DNA of 64,000 nt from Tolypeutes matacus (Eukaryota; Chordata; Mammalia; Cingulata; Chlamyphoridae): positions 2,099,049 to 2,163,048 of the forward strand of contig JAKSZT010054335.1 in NCBI GenBank assembly GCA_026826555.1, read 5' to 3'. The notes under the pieces were generated by a model. That model was given only the letters and a program-made list of their open reading frames with translations. It was not told where the DNA came from and ran no database searches. This document shows, in pieces, positions 49,509 through 61,600 of this stretch (the stretch's first letter is position 1; the number at the start of each line of letters is the position of its first letter). The position numbers and the translations under genes were made by a program.

Positions 49509-49830
49509 TGTTGTTTTCTTTTTTTTTTTAATCCCCCTCCCCCACCATGGTTCTCTCATCTGTCGGCTCATTGTTTACTCGCCTTCTCCAGGAGGCACCG
49601 GGAACCGAACTCAGGACCTCCCACACGAGAGGTGAATGCCCAACAGCCTGAACCACATCTGCTCCCCGTGGGCTGCAGCGTCTGCTGGCTGGTGGCATCT
49701 GCTTGTTTAGGCATCTAGCTCACTGCAGAGGGTGTGGCATCTGCTCTTCTTTAGGAGGCACCAGGACCCGAACCCGGGACCTCCCAAGTGGTAGGCAGGT
49801 GCCCAACTGGCTGAGCCACATCTGCTTCCC
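49509..49830 (-). mobile_element. Xenarthran SINE, two-part, antisense, with TSD
   Basis: The T run at left is the 3' tail. Two antisense tRNA-like units follow (about 49590-49667 and 49755-49830). Perfect TSD ctgaattagg at 49499-49508 and 49831-49840. Confidence 0.93.
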
Positions 49831-49840
49831 CTGAATTAGG

Positions 49841-51159
49841 CTTTTAAAGCTGCCTTTTTTGCATTTTGGAAAAATGATATGATAGTAGTAAACAAATAAA
49901 CAACAATAATGAAAACCATAAAAATTAAAACCACCCTGCATCTCACCATGCAGAGTTTGCCACAGTTACATTGCTCTATGCAGATGTACATACAAGATAT
50001 GTGTACAGGTTTACCAAAAATAAGATCACACTCTCTCAGCTGGTTCACTAAATCACTCACAGTACAACTCAGCTATCCAATGTAATTGAAGTTTTTTTAG
50101 TCTCCCAAACAGTTTTGATGTCTTTTACAGCTTCCCATCCGCTGGGGAGCAGGAAAAAAGAGTCATAACTTTTAATCCTAAGTGGTTGAAATCTTAGCCT
50201 GATCCACTCATTTGAGCAGTGACTTTAGGCTTTATTCTCATTCTTTTTGTCACCAGCTGATAATTTCAGTTACTTGTCTTCTCCCATCCGTCCTTTCTAA
50301 GGTGGCAGCTGGGACATGAGGGAGGGGCCAGTGTGACTTGAGGCATGGGGCAGAGAGTGACGGGATTGCCCTGGTTTATTCTTTACGTGGCTGGTGTCTG
50401 CTGAGGTGGGGTGGCCTGGTCCACTATGATGGTTTGTGGCCAGTGGACAAATGGCCCGTTTATTTCCAGCCTCTCCCACCTGACGGAGCAGCCCTTCAGC
50501 TCTGGCTGGGATGGAGAAGTCTCTCCGTTGCTGCCCCATCCGTATCGGGGCCCCGGCCCAGGCCACGTGTTTCTCCTGGGCTGGCAGGCAGAATGCAGCC
50601 CTGATTCCGTGCCCACGTCATGTAGAAACCAAGGGTTGCTCAGGAGTGCACACTAGACCCTTTCTCTGCGTGACCACCAGCTTAGCTGTGCTGGACACCC
50701 ACGTGGAGAGGGAGCTGCCTGTTGGTGCTCTCCTAAACTTATCAGACAGCCCTCCCACGGTCCTCAACTCTGGCCAAAGCCCAGGTGGGGGAGCGAGGGA
50801 CCATTGTCTCTCTTCTCGTGGTCGCTGGGGTAGAAGGAGTAGAGGCCCTCCCCTTCATTCTTCTTTGGCCAGGCGCTCCTTAACATGAATTTCTAAGGTC
50901 TACAACATCAACCTTCCACTCTTAAAATGCTGAAATAGATACAAATATATATATATATATATTCCTGCAACCTACATTAACCTACATTTTTACTCACCAA
51001 TATGTAATGGACACCTTCCATATGGATAAGTATGTATCTACATTCACCAGTTTTAAGAGATGTTGCATAGCTGAATTGAAATTAAAACCTAGAGTAATTG
51101 GAGACCTTCCTTTTGAAAACATATTTAATTTTTGAATATAATTTTAATTAGCAAATAAT
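49841..51159. other. Unassigned; GC-rich block near 50290-50880; TA run at about 50946-50962
   Basis: The GC-rich block has 75-125-codon frames on both strands without recognisable domains. The left part may be old L1-like. No gene is supported. Confidence 0.35.
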
Positions 51160-51616
51160 AGTTATTAAAGTAGTAATATTCAAAGAAAAGAAAAAAATAA
51201 AGTAGTAACATTCAATGTTGGTGAGGTGACAATAAAACTGGAACACGTTTTTTATTGCTGATGCAATATAACTTAGGTCAAATAAGTTTTTAAAAATAAT
51301 GTGTAAGTATATAACAAGAGTCATCAAAATACACACAGCTTTGATCCAATAATTCTACTCTTAGGATTTTACCTTAAGAGCGAAAAAATCAAACAAACAA
51401 AAAATAACAGTATGAACAAAAATGTTCATTGTTGCAGCATTTTCATAATAGAGAGAAATGGGAACAATTTAAATGTTTAACACTTGAAGGCTATTTTGAA
51501 TAAATTTTGGTTCATTTACACAACAGATTGTTATATAACCATAATTAGTTCTGAGAACAGGTGGAATCACTGACAAATGTTTATGAAAAATGAAAGAGAA
51601 GATTTCTGGTTGCCAG
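51160..51616 (+). mobile_element. Old L1 3' UTR fragment
   Basis: 'ccaataattctactcttagg', 'aatgttcattgttgcagcat' and 'gggaacaatttaaatgttta' follow the 3' UTR of old L1M elements. It abuts the 5' end of the next L1. Confidence 0.65.
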
Positions 51617-53729
51617 TCTGGCACGTCGAGAGCTTGGAGGTCACCATTCCCACCCTAAGAACAGGAATAAACTGAAAAACAGCAACTCTTTTTAGATCCT
51701 TCAGAGAACTGAGGTCACAGGACAGGCTGCTGCTCTAAAATCTAGAGAGAGGCAGATAGAGACTCACAGCTTACCTGGAGGAAAGCTCAGGAACAGAAGC
51801 CTGATTGCTGGAGCCAGTGCGCGAAGGAGCACTCAAACTGTAATCGAGAAATTGCTGGAGGCTCAGTGTCGACTAGCTTGAGACTTAAAAACTTGGAGGG
51901 TCCAGTCTTTGGGGGCAGGGCACACACTTTCCCGAGTTTTATCCCCAAAAGCCCCAACCAGGTTCTCATGGTGAAGACTCCACTTGGTCTCCAGGCAGAG
52001 GAGAAGAAAATAACCATTGTGAAATGTGCCCAAACTGTTCTGCCTCTTAGAAAAGGACTTCCCTCAAAGATGACTGTTTTACCAGAACCTGTCTGACCTG
52101 GGGGAGGGAAACGCCCAACTCCAGCCCCCTCTATCCTTCTTGTCCCACCCAGGGCTGGGGGAGGCGAAGGAAGCTGAGAAGCCCTTGTGACGATCTCAGC
52201 CTAAGCTCTAATCATGGGCTTGTGGAACGCTTGCCTCCCCAGCCCCACATCAGTAGGAGCCCTGTATAAAAACAGTGGGGAGAATGGTGAGGCTCTAAGC
52301 TTATTTAAGAAATCTCTAAGGAAACCCAAAGACAACAGACAGACAAAAACAAGGATACAAGAAAGAATTTAGCCTTTGACACCTACAGCTACAGCAAACA
52401 GTAAATGCAGCCTAATTCCTACCCAGAGAAACATAAAATCTCACGCTATTTCCTTCAGTTCCTATTACCTAATACATCATCACTGTTTTCAACAAAATAT
52501 TACACGGCAAACTAAAAGGTTTAGACACAGTCTAAAATCACATCCAAAAGCAAGCATTAGAACCAAACTCAGATATTGGAGAGATGTTAGAATTATTAGA
52601 CCAGGACTTTAATAGAAACTATGAATAATATACCAAGGACTCTAATGGGAAAAGTGGACAACATCCAAGAACAAAAAGATGGAAAATCTAAGAAATAATC
52701 AAAACCGAGGAAAGAATCAGTGAGCTTGGAGAGTTCCTAATCATATGCAAAGAAAAATAAATAATGAAAAGTATGGAACATAATATCCAATAACTATGGG
52801 ACAATTACAAAAAGCATAATGCACGCATAATGGAAATAACTGAAGGAGAAGAAAAAGAGAAAGGAACAGAAGAAATATTTAAAGTACACATTCTGAGAAT
52901 TTTCCAAAATTATTGACATACCAAACCATAGATCCCAGGAAGTTCAGAGAACACCAAGGAGGATAAATACCAAAAACTACACCTCAATATATCATATTCA
53001 TCCTGCAGAAAATAAAAAACAAAAAATAAATCTTGAAGAGGACAGAGGGAAAAAAAACTTACCTATAAAGGAACAAGGATTAAAAATTACATCGGATTTC
53101 TCTTTAGAAACCACACAAGCAAGTAGAGCAGAGTGAAATATTTAAACTGTTGAAAGAAAAAAAGACTACCAATGCATAATTCTGTATCCAGCAAAATTAT
53201 CCTTTACAAGTGAACGAGAAATAAAGTCTTTCTCAGACAAACAAAACTTGGAGGGAATTTGTCACCAGTAGACCTGCTTGCAAGAAATGTTAAAGGAAAT
53301 TCTTTAGAAAAAAAGGAAATGATGTAGTTCAGAAACCCAGATCTACATAAAGAAAGGAAGAATATTTGAGAAGGAAAAATGAAGGTAAAATAAAAATCTT
53401 TCATATTCTTATTCTTAACTAATCTAACAGATAACAGTTTGTTCAAAATAATACAACAATACACTGAATGATTATAGCTTATGGATAAGTGAAATGAATG
53501 ATAACAGTGGTATAAGGGTTTGGAGGAAGGAATTAGGAATACTCTGCTCTAAGTTACCAGCACCACATGTGAATTGGAATAGTGTTACTTGAAAATGAAT
53601 TTAGACTAGTTGTAAATGTATATTGCAAACTACAGCAACCATGAAAATAATTTTAATAAGAGGTATAATCAATACATTGAGAGAAAGAGAAAATGGAGTC
53701 ATAAAATGCTCAATTAAAACCAGAGGAGG

Positions 53730-53968
53730 GAATGGATGTGGCTCAAGCAGTTGAGAGCGCACCTCTCACATGGGAGGTCCCAAGTTTGGTTCTTGGTGCC
53801 TCCTGAAAAAACAAAAACAAACAATGAGCAAAACAAAAGAAAAAACCAACTCAGGGATGCCAGTGTGGCTCAGTGGTTGAGCACCAGCTTCCCACATACG
53901 AGGTCTTGGGTTCAATCTTTGGCCCCTGATACCTCAAAACAAACAAACAAACAAACAAATAAACAAAT
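53730..53968 (+). mobile_element. Xenarthran SINE dimer with TSD
   Basis: Two tRNA-like units (about 53730-53805 and 53855-53935) and a (CAAA)n-type tail. TSD accagaggagg at 53719-53729 and 53969-53979. Inserted in the L1. Confidence 0.92.
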
Positions 53969-56900
53969 ACCAGAGGAGGCAGGAAAACAATGAAAAACAA
54001 AAGAGAAATCAAAGAACAAGGGCAAAAAATAGTAAACAGTGACAAATATGGTAGATGTTAATCCAACTATATCAATAATCACTATAAATGTGAATGGTCT
54101 GAATACAACAATTAAAAGAGATTATCAAAGTAGATTAAAAAAAAAAACAAGACCCAACTCTATGACTACAAGAAATGCACTTTAAATATAATGACACTGA
54201 TAGATTAAAAGTAAAGGGATGGAAAAAGATATGTTATGCTAATACCAATAAAAGGAAAGATGGAATAGCTGTATTAATTTCAGACAAAGCAGATTTCCAG
54301 TTAAGGAAAATTATCAGAGATAAATAGGAGCATTGCATAATGATAAAAGGGTCAATTCCCCACAAAAGACTTAACAATCCTTAATGTGTATGCTCCTAAA
54401 TAATAGAGTGTCAAAATACATAAGGTAACAAATGGTAGAACTGCAAGGAGAAATATACAAATCCACTGCTATAGTTGAAGAGTTCAACACCCCTTCTGTT
54501 AGTAATTGACAGAGCCAGCAAGCTTCTTCATCCTTTTCAGGTTTGCATGGAACATTAACCAAGATAGACCACATCCTGGGCTGTAAAATACCCCTTAACA
54601 AATTTTAGAGAATAGAAATCTTTTCTGGGCTCTCAAATCAAAATGGAATTAAGCTAGAAATCAACAACAGAAAGATGGCTGGAAAATATAAAAATATTTG
54701 TAGATAAAGCAACACACTTCTAAATGACACATGGTCTAAAGAAGAGGCCTCAAAAGAAATCTAAAAATATTTTAAGTACAAGTTATCAAAATTTATGGTA
54801 TGCAGCAAAAGCAGTGCTCAGAGGGAAATTTATAGTATTAAAATGCATATATGAGAAAAGAAGAAAGATCTAAAATCAATAATCTAAGTTTCTACCTTAG
54901 GAAACTCAAAAGAGAAGAGCAAAAGTACATGGAAGAAGACAAATAATGAAAATCATAGCATGAGTCATCAAAATTAGAAACAGGAAATTAATAGAGAAAA
55001 TAAGTGAAACCAAAACCCAGCTGTTTGAAAAGATCAATAATATTGACATACCTCTAGCTAGGCTAGCCAAGAAAAAAAAGACACAAATTACTAAGACCAG
55101 AAGTGAAGATGAAAGGGTAACTATCACTACTGATCCCATGGACATTAAAACAATAATAAAGGAATATTATGAGCAACTTTATGCCCATATACTTGCTAAC
55201 TTAGATGAAATGGATAAATTCCATGAAAGACACAATCCAAAATTCACCAGAGGAGACATAGATGATTTGAATAGGCCTATAGCAATGAAAGAAATTGAAT
55301 CAATAATTAAAACCTTCCACAACAGAAATCACCAGCCCCAGATGGTTTCAAAAGGAATTCTACCGAACATTGAAAAAGAAATTACACAAATTCTCTACAA
55401 ACTCTTCCAGAAAATAGACGCATAAGGAACACACCCAACTAATTTTATGAGGTCAGTATTGCCCCAATACCAAAACCAGACAGATACATTGTAAGAAAGG
55501 AAAATTGCAGACTCAAATTGCTTATGAATATAGGTGGAAAAATTCTCTAGGAAATACTAGCAAACTGTGTTCGACAATGTATAAAAAGAACCAAATAATA
55601 TTTATTGCAGGTATGTGAGGCCAGTTAAACATTTGAAAATCAATTAATGTAATCCATCATATCAACAGACTACAGAAGAAAAATCATATGATTATATTGT
55701 TAGATGCAGAAAATCATTTGACAAATTCCAACATCCATTCATGATAATAATTTTTAAAACTCTCAGCAAACTAGGAATAGAAAGGAAGTTCCTCAACTCA
55801 GTTAAGAACATCTGTAAAAAAACCTCTAACCACTATCATATTTAATGGTGAGAAACTAAACACTCTCTCCCTGAAGAATAACAAAATCGGTAGACACCCT
55901 ACTGGACTTCAAAGCTCCAAGGATTGAGACGGTGTGGTATTGGCAAGAGAATAGACTAACAGAAAAATACAACAGAATAAAGAGTACAGAAATAGAGCCA
56001 CACAAATGTAGTCACCTGATCTGTGACAAGGGAAAAAAGGCAATTCAACAGAGAAAGGGTAGTCTTTTAAATAATTGGTGCTGGAACAACTGGACACCTA
56101 CATGCAAAAAAAAAAGGGAACTAGACACAGACCTTACACCTTTCGCAAAAGTTAGCTCATAATGGATCACAGACCTAAATGTGAAACACAATACTATACC
56201 ATTTCTCAAGGTTACCATGGGAGTAAATCTAGATGACCTTGGTTTGGAGATGACTTCTTAGATATACCAAAAACATGATCCGTGAAAGAGAATAACTGAT
56301 AAGTTGGACCTCATTGAAACTAAAATTGTCTGCTCTGTAAAAGCCAATGTTAAAAGAATGAAAATGCAACCCACGGATTGGGAGAAAATATTTGTAAAAC
56401 ATATCTGGTAAAGGACTCACATCCAAAATATACAAAGAACTCTTAAAACTCAGCAATAAGTAAACAACCAAGCCAATTACAAAATGGAAAAAAAAAATCA
56501 GAACAGACACCTCATCAGAAAAGATATACAGATGGAAAATAAGCATATGTAAACATGTTCAACATCGTATATCCTTAAGGAATTATAAATTAAAACAATA
56601 ACGAGATATCACCACACATCTATTAGAATGATTAAATTCCAAAACGCTGACAATGCTAGATGCTGTGATGATTTGGAGCATCAGGAGGTCTCATCCATTG
56701 CTGGTGGGAATGCAAATGGTACAACCACTCTGAAGGCAGTCTGGAAATTTCTAACAGAGCCAAACAAAGGCGTACCATACTCTCCAGCAATTGCATTCCT
56801 AGGTATTGACCCAACTTAGGTGAAAACTTACATCCACATAAAAACCTGCAGCCAAAGGTTGATAGCAGCTTTATTCATAATGGCCAAAATTGGAAGCAAC

Positions 56901-57187
56901 TAAGATACCTTTCACTAGGTGAGTGGATAAACAAACCATGGCACAGCCATACAATGGAAGAGTCTTCAGTAATAAAAAGAAATGAACTATCAATTTATAA
57001 AAAGACAAGGAGGAACCTTAAATGCACATTGCTAGGTGAAAGAAGCCAATCTAGAGAAGCCACATACTGTATGATTCCAACTATAAGGCATTTTGAAAAA
57101 AAAAAAAGCAAAATTATAGAAACAGTAAAAAGATCAGGGATTGCCAGGGGTCCAGGTGGTATGGGGAGGGTTATCTAGGTGAGGCAC

Positions 57188-57518
57188 AGGGCACTGAATT
57201 TTTTAAAAATTAGAACAGTTGTGGCTTTACAGAAAACTCACGCAGAAAGTACAGAGTTCCCATATATCCCCCCACGATTTTCCCTGTTATTAACATTTTG
57301 TATTAATATGGTATTATTGTTGCAATTTATGAAACAATGTTATTATCGTTATATTATTAACTGTAGTTCATAGTTTACATTAGGGTTCACTATTTGTATT
57401 GCACAGTTTTATTGTTTTTTAAAATTTTATTCTGGCAACAACATATGTAGCCTAAAATTTCCGATTTAATCATTTTCAAGTATACAATTCAGAGGTGTTA
57501 AATACAGTCACCATGTTG
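57188..57518 (-). mobile_element. Reverse-oriented L1 3' fragment nested in the L1
   Basis: 'agttcccatatatcccccca' and, later, 'ttcaagtatacaattcagag' are antisense 3'-UTR wording. The host L1 3' UTR resumes near 57519. An imperfect flanking repeat (cacaggg / cacaggc) is possible. Confidence 0.55.
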
Positions 57519-58259
57519 GAACACAGGCTATTTTGGGGGTAGTGACGCATTCTGTACAATACCATAATGTTGGATACATAACATTACGTATTTGTTAAAA
57601 CCCATGGAGCTGTAGAACACAAAGAGCCAGCACTATTGTAAACTCTGCACTTGAGTTAATAATCATGTATCAATATTGGTTCCTCAGTTGTAACAAATGT
57701 ACCACACTAACGCAAGATCTTAATAATCGGGGAAACTGAGGGGAAGGAGGTAATGTATAGAAACCCTCTATATTTTCTGTGTCATTTTTCTGTAAACCTA
57801 AAACTGCTCTAAAAATAAAGTCTATTTAAAAAACTGAAAGAGAATGTAAAATGTATAAACTAAGACTGCAGCAACATGAAACTATATTTACATTAAAAAA
57901 AAGCAATGGGCAAAAAATGAAAATAGTTTTGGTAAGGATACATTTTTTGGGTGACTTTTAAAGTTGTAAAAATTTTAATTTTGCTACATTCCCTTATCAA
58001 TTAAACTGTAATTGAAAGCAAGTGCTTTCAAGCCAGGACAGCTGGCAAATTTGGCAACCACATTTTCTAAAAGGTCATTGGGTTGAAAACCTAGGCAAAC
58101 GGCAAGATGAAGGGTTTGCATATCAGACTTGAAAGCACAAGCTGAGACGCCACCTGAGAAGCTAGAGTGAAAGCCACACTCGGTGAAGCGCTTGAGGTTT
58201 GTTTCAAAGTTTATTGCTTGGTCTCCTCTTGGGTGGGGCTGACAACCACCCAGACGTGG

Positions 58260-59026
58260 TTTAACAAATATTAATCACCACCCGTGATATGCCAGGGACA
58301 CAAGACACATCAATGAACAGAGCAGACAAAACTGCCCGACTTCATGGAGCTTGGTTTTTTTTAGTCAGGAGAAATAGGTCATGAATGCCTGAGAACTGCA
58401 GTGTCTCAGAGGGTCATGAGTGTGTGAAGAAGGCTAAAGTAGGAGGTGGGAAAGGGAGTGAGGTGGGCTTGGAGAGGTGCGATTTTAAATTGGGGGCATC
58501 GAGAAGGACCTCACTGAGGTGACACTAGAGAGAAGACCTGAGGAAGCTGAGAGAATGAGCTGGGAAAGTGTTTGGGGGGTGGGAGTTGCAGGCAGAGGAA
58601 CAGAAGTGCAAACATTCCCAAAGAGAAGGATGCCTGGCCATGTTCCTGAAAGAGCAGTAAGGCCAGTGTGGTCAGAAGAGGGGTAAGGGGGGAGTGTGAG
58701 GAGAGAGTGTGGGAAAGATAGGGGTGAACGGACATCTGTACACCCAGGTTCATAGGGACATGGATCACAGTGGCCAAAAGGCAGAAGCAACCCAATCTGT
58801 CCATCAAATTGGGGGTAGGGGGTGGGCAGGAGGTTCAGGTGAAGGAGGCCAAGTAGTCACAGAGGAACTTTGGCTTTTCTCTGCGTGAGGCGGTGACCAT
58901 TGGAGAGTTTTGATTAAAGGCGTGATATCGTCTGACATATTTTTAAAGGATCATTAGTAATGTTGAGAATAGATTGAGGAAGCAAAATTAGAAACAAGGA
59001 GACCAGAGACAGGAGGCTGTTAAAAT
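58260..59026 (+). mobile_element. Ancient mammalian repeat, left half
   Basis: 'atgccagggacacaagacac', 'cttcatggagcttggttttt', 'ggacctcactgaggtgacac', 'ggccagtgtggtcagaagag' and 'ggaggctgttaaaataatcc' read as one long old mammal-wide repeat that I do not name. It is interrupted at 59034 and continues at 59561. Confidence 0.65.
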
Positions 59027-59033
59027 AATCCAG

Positions 59034-59553
59034 TCTAAGCCCCCTCTCAGTTAGAGGCAGAGTGGGCATCACCATCCCAGAGTCTTCAGGACTGGGGAAT
59101 GAACGATGGACTAGAGGAGACTTACTGTCATTCTACTATAGACTTATTGTGATTCTAGCAATGGAAGAATTTTTATCACTGATGTGGAGGCAGTAGCCAC
59201 CGGAGGCTCTGAGGGGAGGGAGAGGGAAAAAGAGGTGTAATATGGGGGCATTTTCGCGACATTGGAATTGTCCTGAATGACGTTGCAATGACAGATACAG
59301 GCCATTATATATCTTGTCATAACTTACAAAATTGTGTGGGAGAGAGTTTAAACTACAATGTAAACAATAATCCACACTTAGTGGCAATGCTGCAATATGT
59401 GTTCATAATTGTAACAAATGTACCACACTAATGAAGGATGTTGTTAATGTGGGAGAGTGTGGGAGGGGAAAGGAGTGGGGCATGTAGGAATCCCCTACAT
59501 TGTTTATGTAACATTTATGTAATCTAAGTATCTTTTTTTAAAAATTAAAAAAA
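59034..59553 (+). mobile_element. L1-like 3' end (sense), 5'-truncated, with TSD
   Basis: Begins near 'ccctctcagttagaggcaga', has the shared 3' end ('gtaggaatcccctacattgt' at about 59488-59507) and an A-rich tail. A short TSD aatccag lies at 59027-59033 and 59554-59560. The ancient host repeat rejoins exactly across the insertion. Confidence 0.85.
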
Positions 59554-59560
59554 AATCCAG

Positions 59561-60040
59561 GCTCCAGATGGTGCTGGATTGGACCTCGGTGGAGGCAGCA
59601 GAGAGTGTGAGAGGTGGACGGATTCTGTAGAGTTGCAGTAGGTAGCACCAACAGGATTTGTTGACAGATAGGATGTGGGCAAATGAGAAACAGGGGAGTC
59701 AGGGATGATTCCAAGAGTTTGGCCTGGACCGCTGGAAGAACTGAGGAAGGCTGTGGAAAGACCAGCCTGTTGGGGACGTGTCAAGTTTGAGATGCTTATG
59801 AGCCACTCAAGTGAAAATATCCAGTAGGCAGCTGGACAGGCGGCTCCAGGGGAGGACTCCTGGCTGATCATCTACGTTTGATATCTGTCATTACATGATG
59901 GTGCAACACCGTGACACTGGACAGGATCACGGGGGAAGTTAGTACAGATAGTAAAGGACTGAGTTCACAGGCACCACAAGTCAGAGGTCAAGGAAATGAA
60001 GAGGAACCAGCAGGAGCGACTGAGAAGATGTGGGCAGGGA
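59561..60040 (+). mobile_element. Ancient mammalian repeat, right half
   Basis: 'gctccagatggtgctggatt', 'caacaggatttgttgacaga', 'gggatgattccaagagtttg' and 'tccagtaggcagctggacag' continue the repeat of 58260-59026. Confidence 0.65.
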
Positions 60041-60283
60041 GGAGGAGGTAAACCAGGAGAGCTGCTGACGCCGAAGCCATGGGCCTCGAAATGAAGTGAA
60101 GTAACACACGGGCCGCACCCAGAACACGGTCACGCAAATATCCACTAGCTCTTCTTCCCCAGAGTGCGAATTTCCACAACTGAGTTTGAATCTTACCCAT
60201 CTTGAATAATCTAATGGGAACCCAGAATTATATTAGTCCATTTATTTACTGGCATGTATAATGAAGAGATGTGAAAGATGATA

Positions 60284-60287
60284 GATG

Positions 60288-60336
<49 letters not shown>

Positions 60337-60431
60337 GATAGATAGATAGATGATAGATAGATAGATGATAGATAGATGTAGATAGATAGATAGATGATAG
60401 ATAGATGATAGATGTAGATAGATAGATAGAT

Positions 60432-60482
<51 letters not shown>

Positions 60483-60562
60483 GATAGATAGGTAGATGAT
60501 AGATAGATGTAGATAGATAGATAGATGATAGATAGATGATAGATGTAGATAGATAGATAGAT

Positions 60563-60609
<47 letters not shown>

Positions 60610-60642
60610 GATAGATGTAGATAGATAGATAGATGATAGATG

Positions 60643-60691
<49 letters not shown>

Positions 60692-60717
60692 GATAGATAG
60701 ATAGATAGATGGATGGA
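60284..60717. repeat. (GATA)n microsatellite with higher-order 131-bp repeat
   Basis: About 430 bases of GATA units broken by regular 'gatgata' and 'gatgtagata' interruptions. The interruption pattern starting at about 60371 recurs at about 60502 (131-bp period). Followed by (GT)n and (GA)n to about 60750. Confidence 0.95.
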
Positions 60718-60946
60718 TGGTAGATAATGTGTGTGTGTGTGTGTGAGAGAGAGTTCTACTAGGGACTTAATTTCACCAAAAAGGAAGAGCAGGCTGTTGA
60801 AATGTAAGTGAAGGGATTCATGAAAAGAAACAAAGATGCCACATCAGAAGGAGATGAATGCTGGGCATAGTAATGTTTGTAGGCCAAACCTGACGGAAGA
60901 GTATTTAAAAAAAAAAATTTTTTTTTTCCTGGTGTTTATGTTTTTT

Positions 60947-61032
60947 GTTTTTTTAGGAGGTACTGGGGATTGAACCCAGGACCTCATACACGGGAAGCAG
61001 GTGCTCAACCACTGAGCCACACCCGCTCCCTC
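60947..61032 (-). mobile_element. Xenarthran SINE, single unit, antisense, with TSD
   Basis: 'aggaggtactggggattgaa' to 'cacacccgctccc' is the antisense tRNA-like head. TSD tatgtttttt at 60937-60946 and 61033-61042. Confidence 0.88.
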
Positions 61033-61189
61033 TATGTTTTTTTAATACACTCTCTCCTCTCTTTTACACACTCCTGTTATTTTAATACTCTTTCCATATC
61101 CACTATTAGCTCAACAAGTTTCCCTGGAGAACTCCTGGTTATTCTTTTTTTGGAAGAATAGCAGTATTTCTTTTTATTGTTTTTTTAAT

Positions 61190-61600
61190 TACCAAAGTAA
61201 TAAATGAATATATGCTACTCTTAAGGAATTCATACAAAAAAAATATTGAATAAAAGGTAAAGTCTCCTTTACTCTCACCTCTCCCAAACTCCTCCCCCCA
61301 GAGGGGAGTTTATTGTCTGGTTTTCAGATATTTGTTTATGCATTTGTGTACATAAATAGGTATGATTGCCTTTGTACAAAATCAAAGCATGAAACACCTG
61401 TTTTCCTGTGACTCATTTAACTTTACAATGCACTTTGGACATCTTACGATATCAATACTTGTAGAACTCGTTCTTTTTAATAGCTGGATGGCATTCCATT
61501 GTGTGGATGGACCATACTTTAAGCAATTTCCTATTAACAGACATTTAGGTTATCCACGATGGCCATCAATATTCCTGAAAAAAAAAAAATTAATCTTGCA
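61190..61600 (-). mobile_element. Old antisense L1 3' fragment
   Basis: 'taataaatgaatatatgcta', 'ttaatagctggatggcattc' and 'taagcaatttcctattaaca' are antisense 3'-UTR wording of old L1s. Confidence 0.6.

Larger units (their letters stand above)
51617..57840 (+). mobile_element. Nearly complete but decayed L1M-type LINE-1
   Basis: In order: a GC-richer 5' region to about 52300; ORF1-type sequence about 52570-53380; a SINE at 53730-53968; ORF2 endonuclease from about 54060 ('aatgtgaatggtctgaatac', 'caagaaatgcactttaaata'); then the segment before the RT domain, open for 95 codons at 55138-55425 (DIKTIIKEYYEQLY, LDEMDKF, IEKEITQILYKLFQKI). RT sequence to about 55880 follows, then a deletion to ORF2's end (about 55893 on), and a 3' UTR ending 'ctaaaaataaagtctattta' near 57828. 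Stops and frameshifts are numerous and no active protein is encoded. A reverse-oriented fragment interrupts it at 57188-57518. Confidence 0.85.

Noticed and set aside
50290..50880. GC-rich block as a possible exon cluster
   Set aside because: Overlapping frames on both strands, no convincing splice sites or protein similarity that I can recognise.
55138..55425. 95-codon frame with clear protein-like content
   Set aside because: It is a remnant of L1 ORF2 just before the RT domain, not a host gene; flanking frames are broken.
60284..60717. Regularly spaced repeats resembling a CRISPR array
   Set aside because: It is a tetranucleotide microsatellite in a mammalian genome, with no unique spacers.
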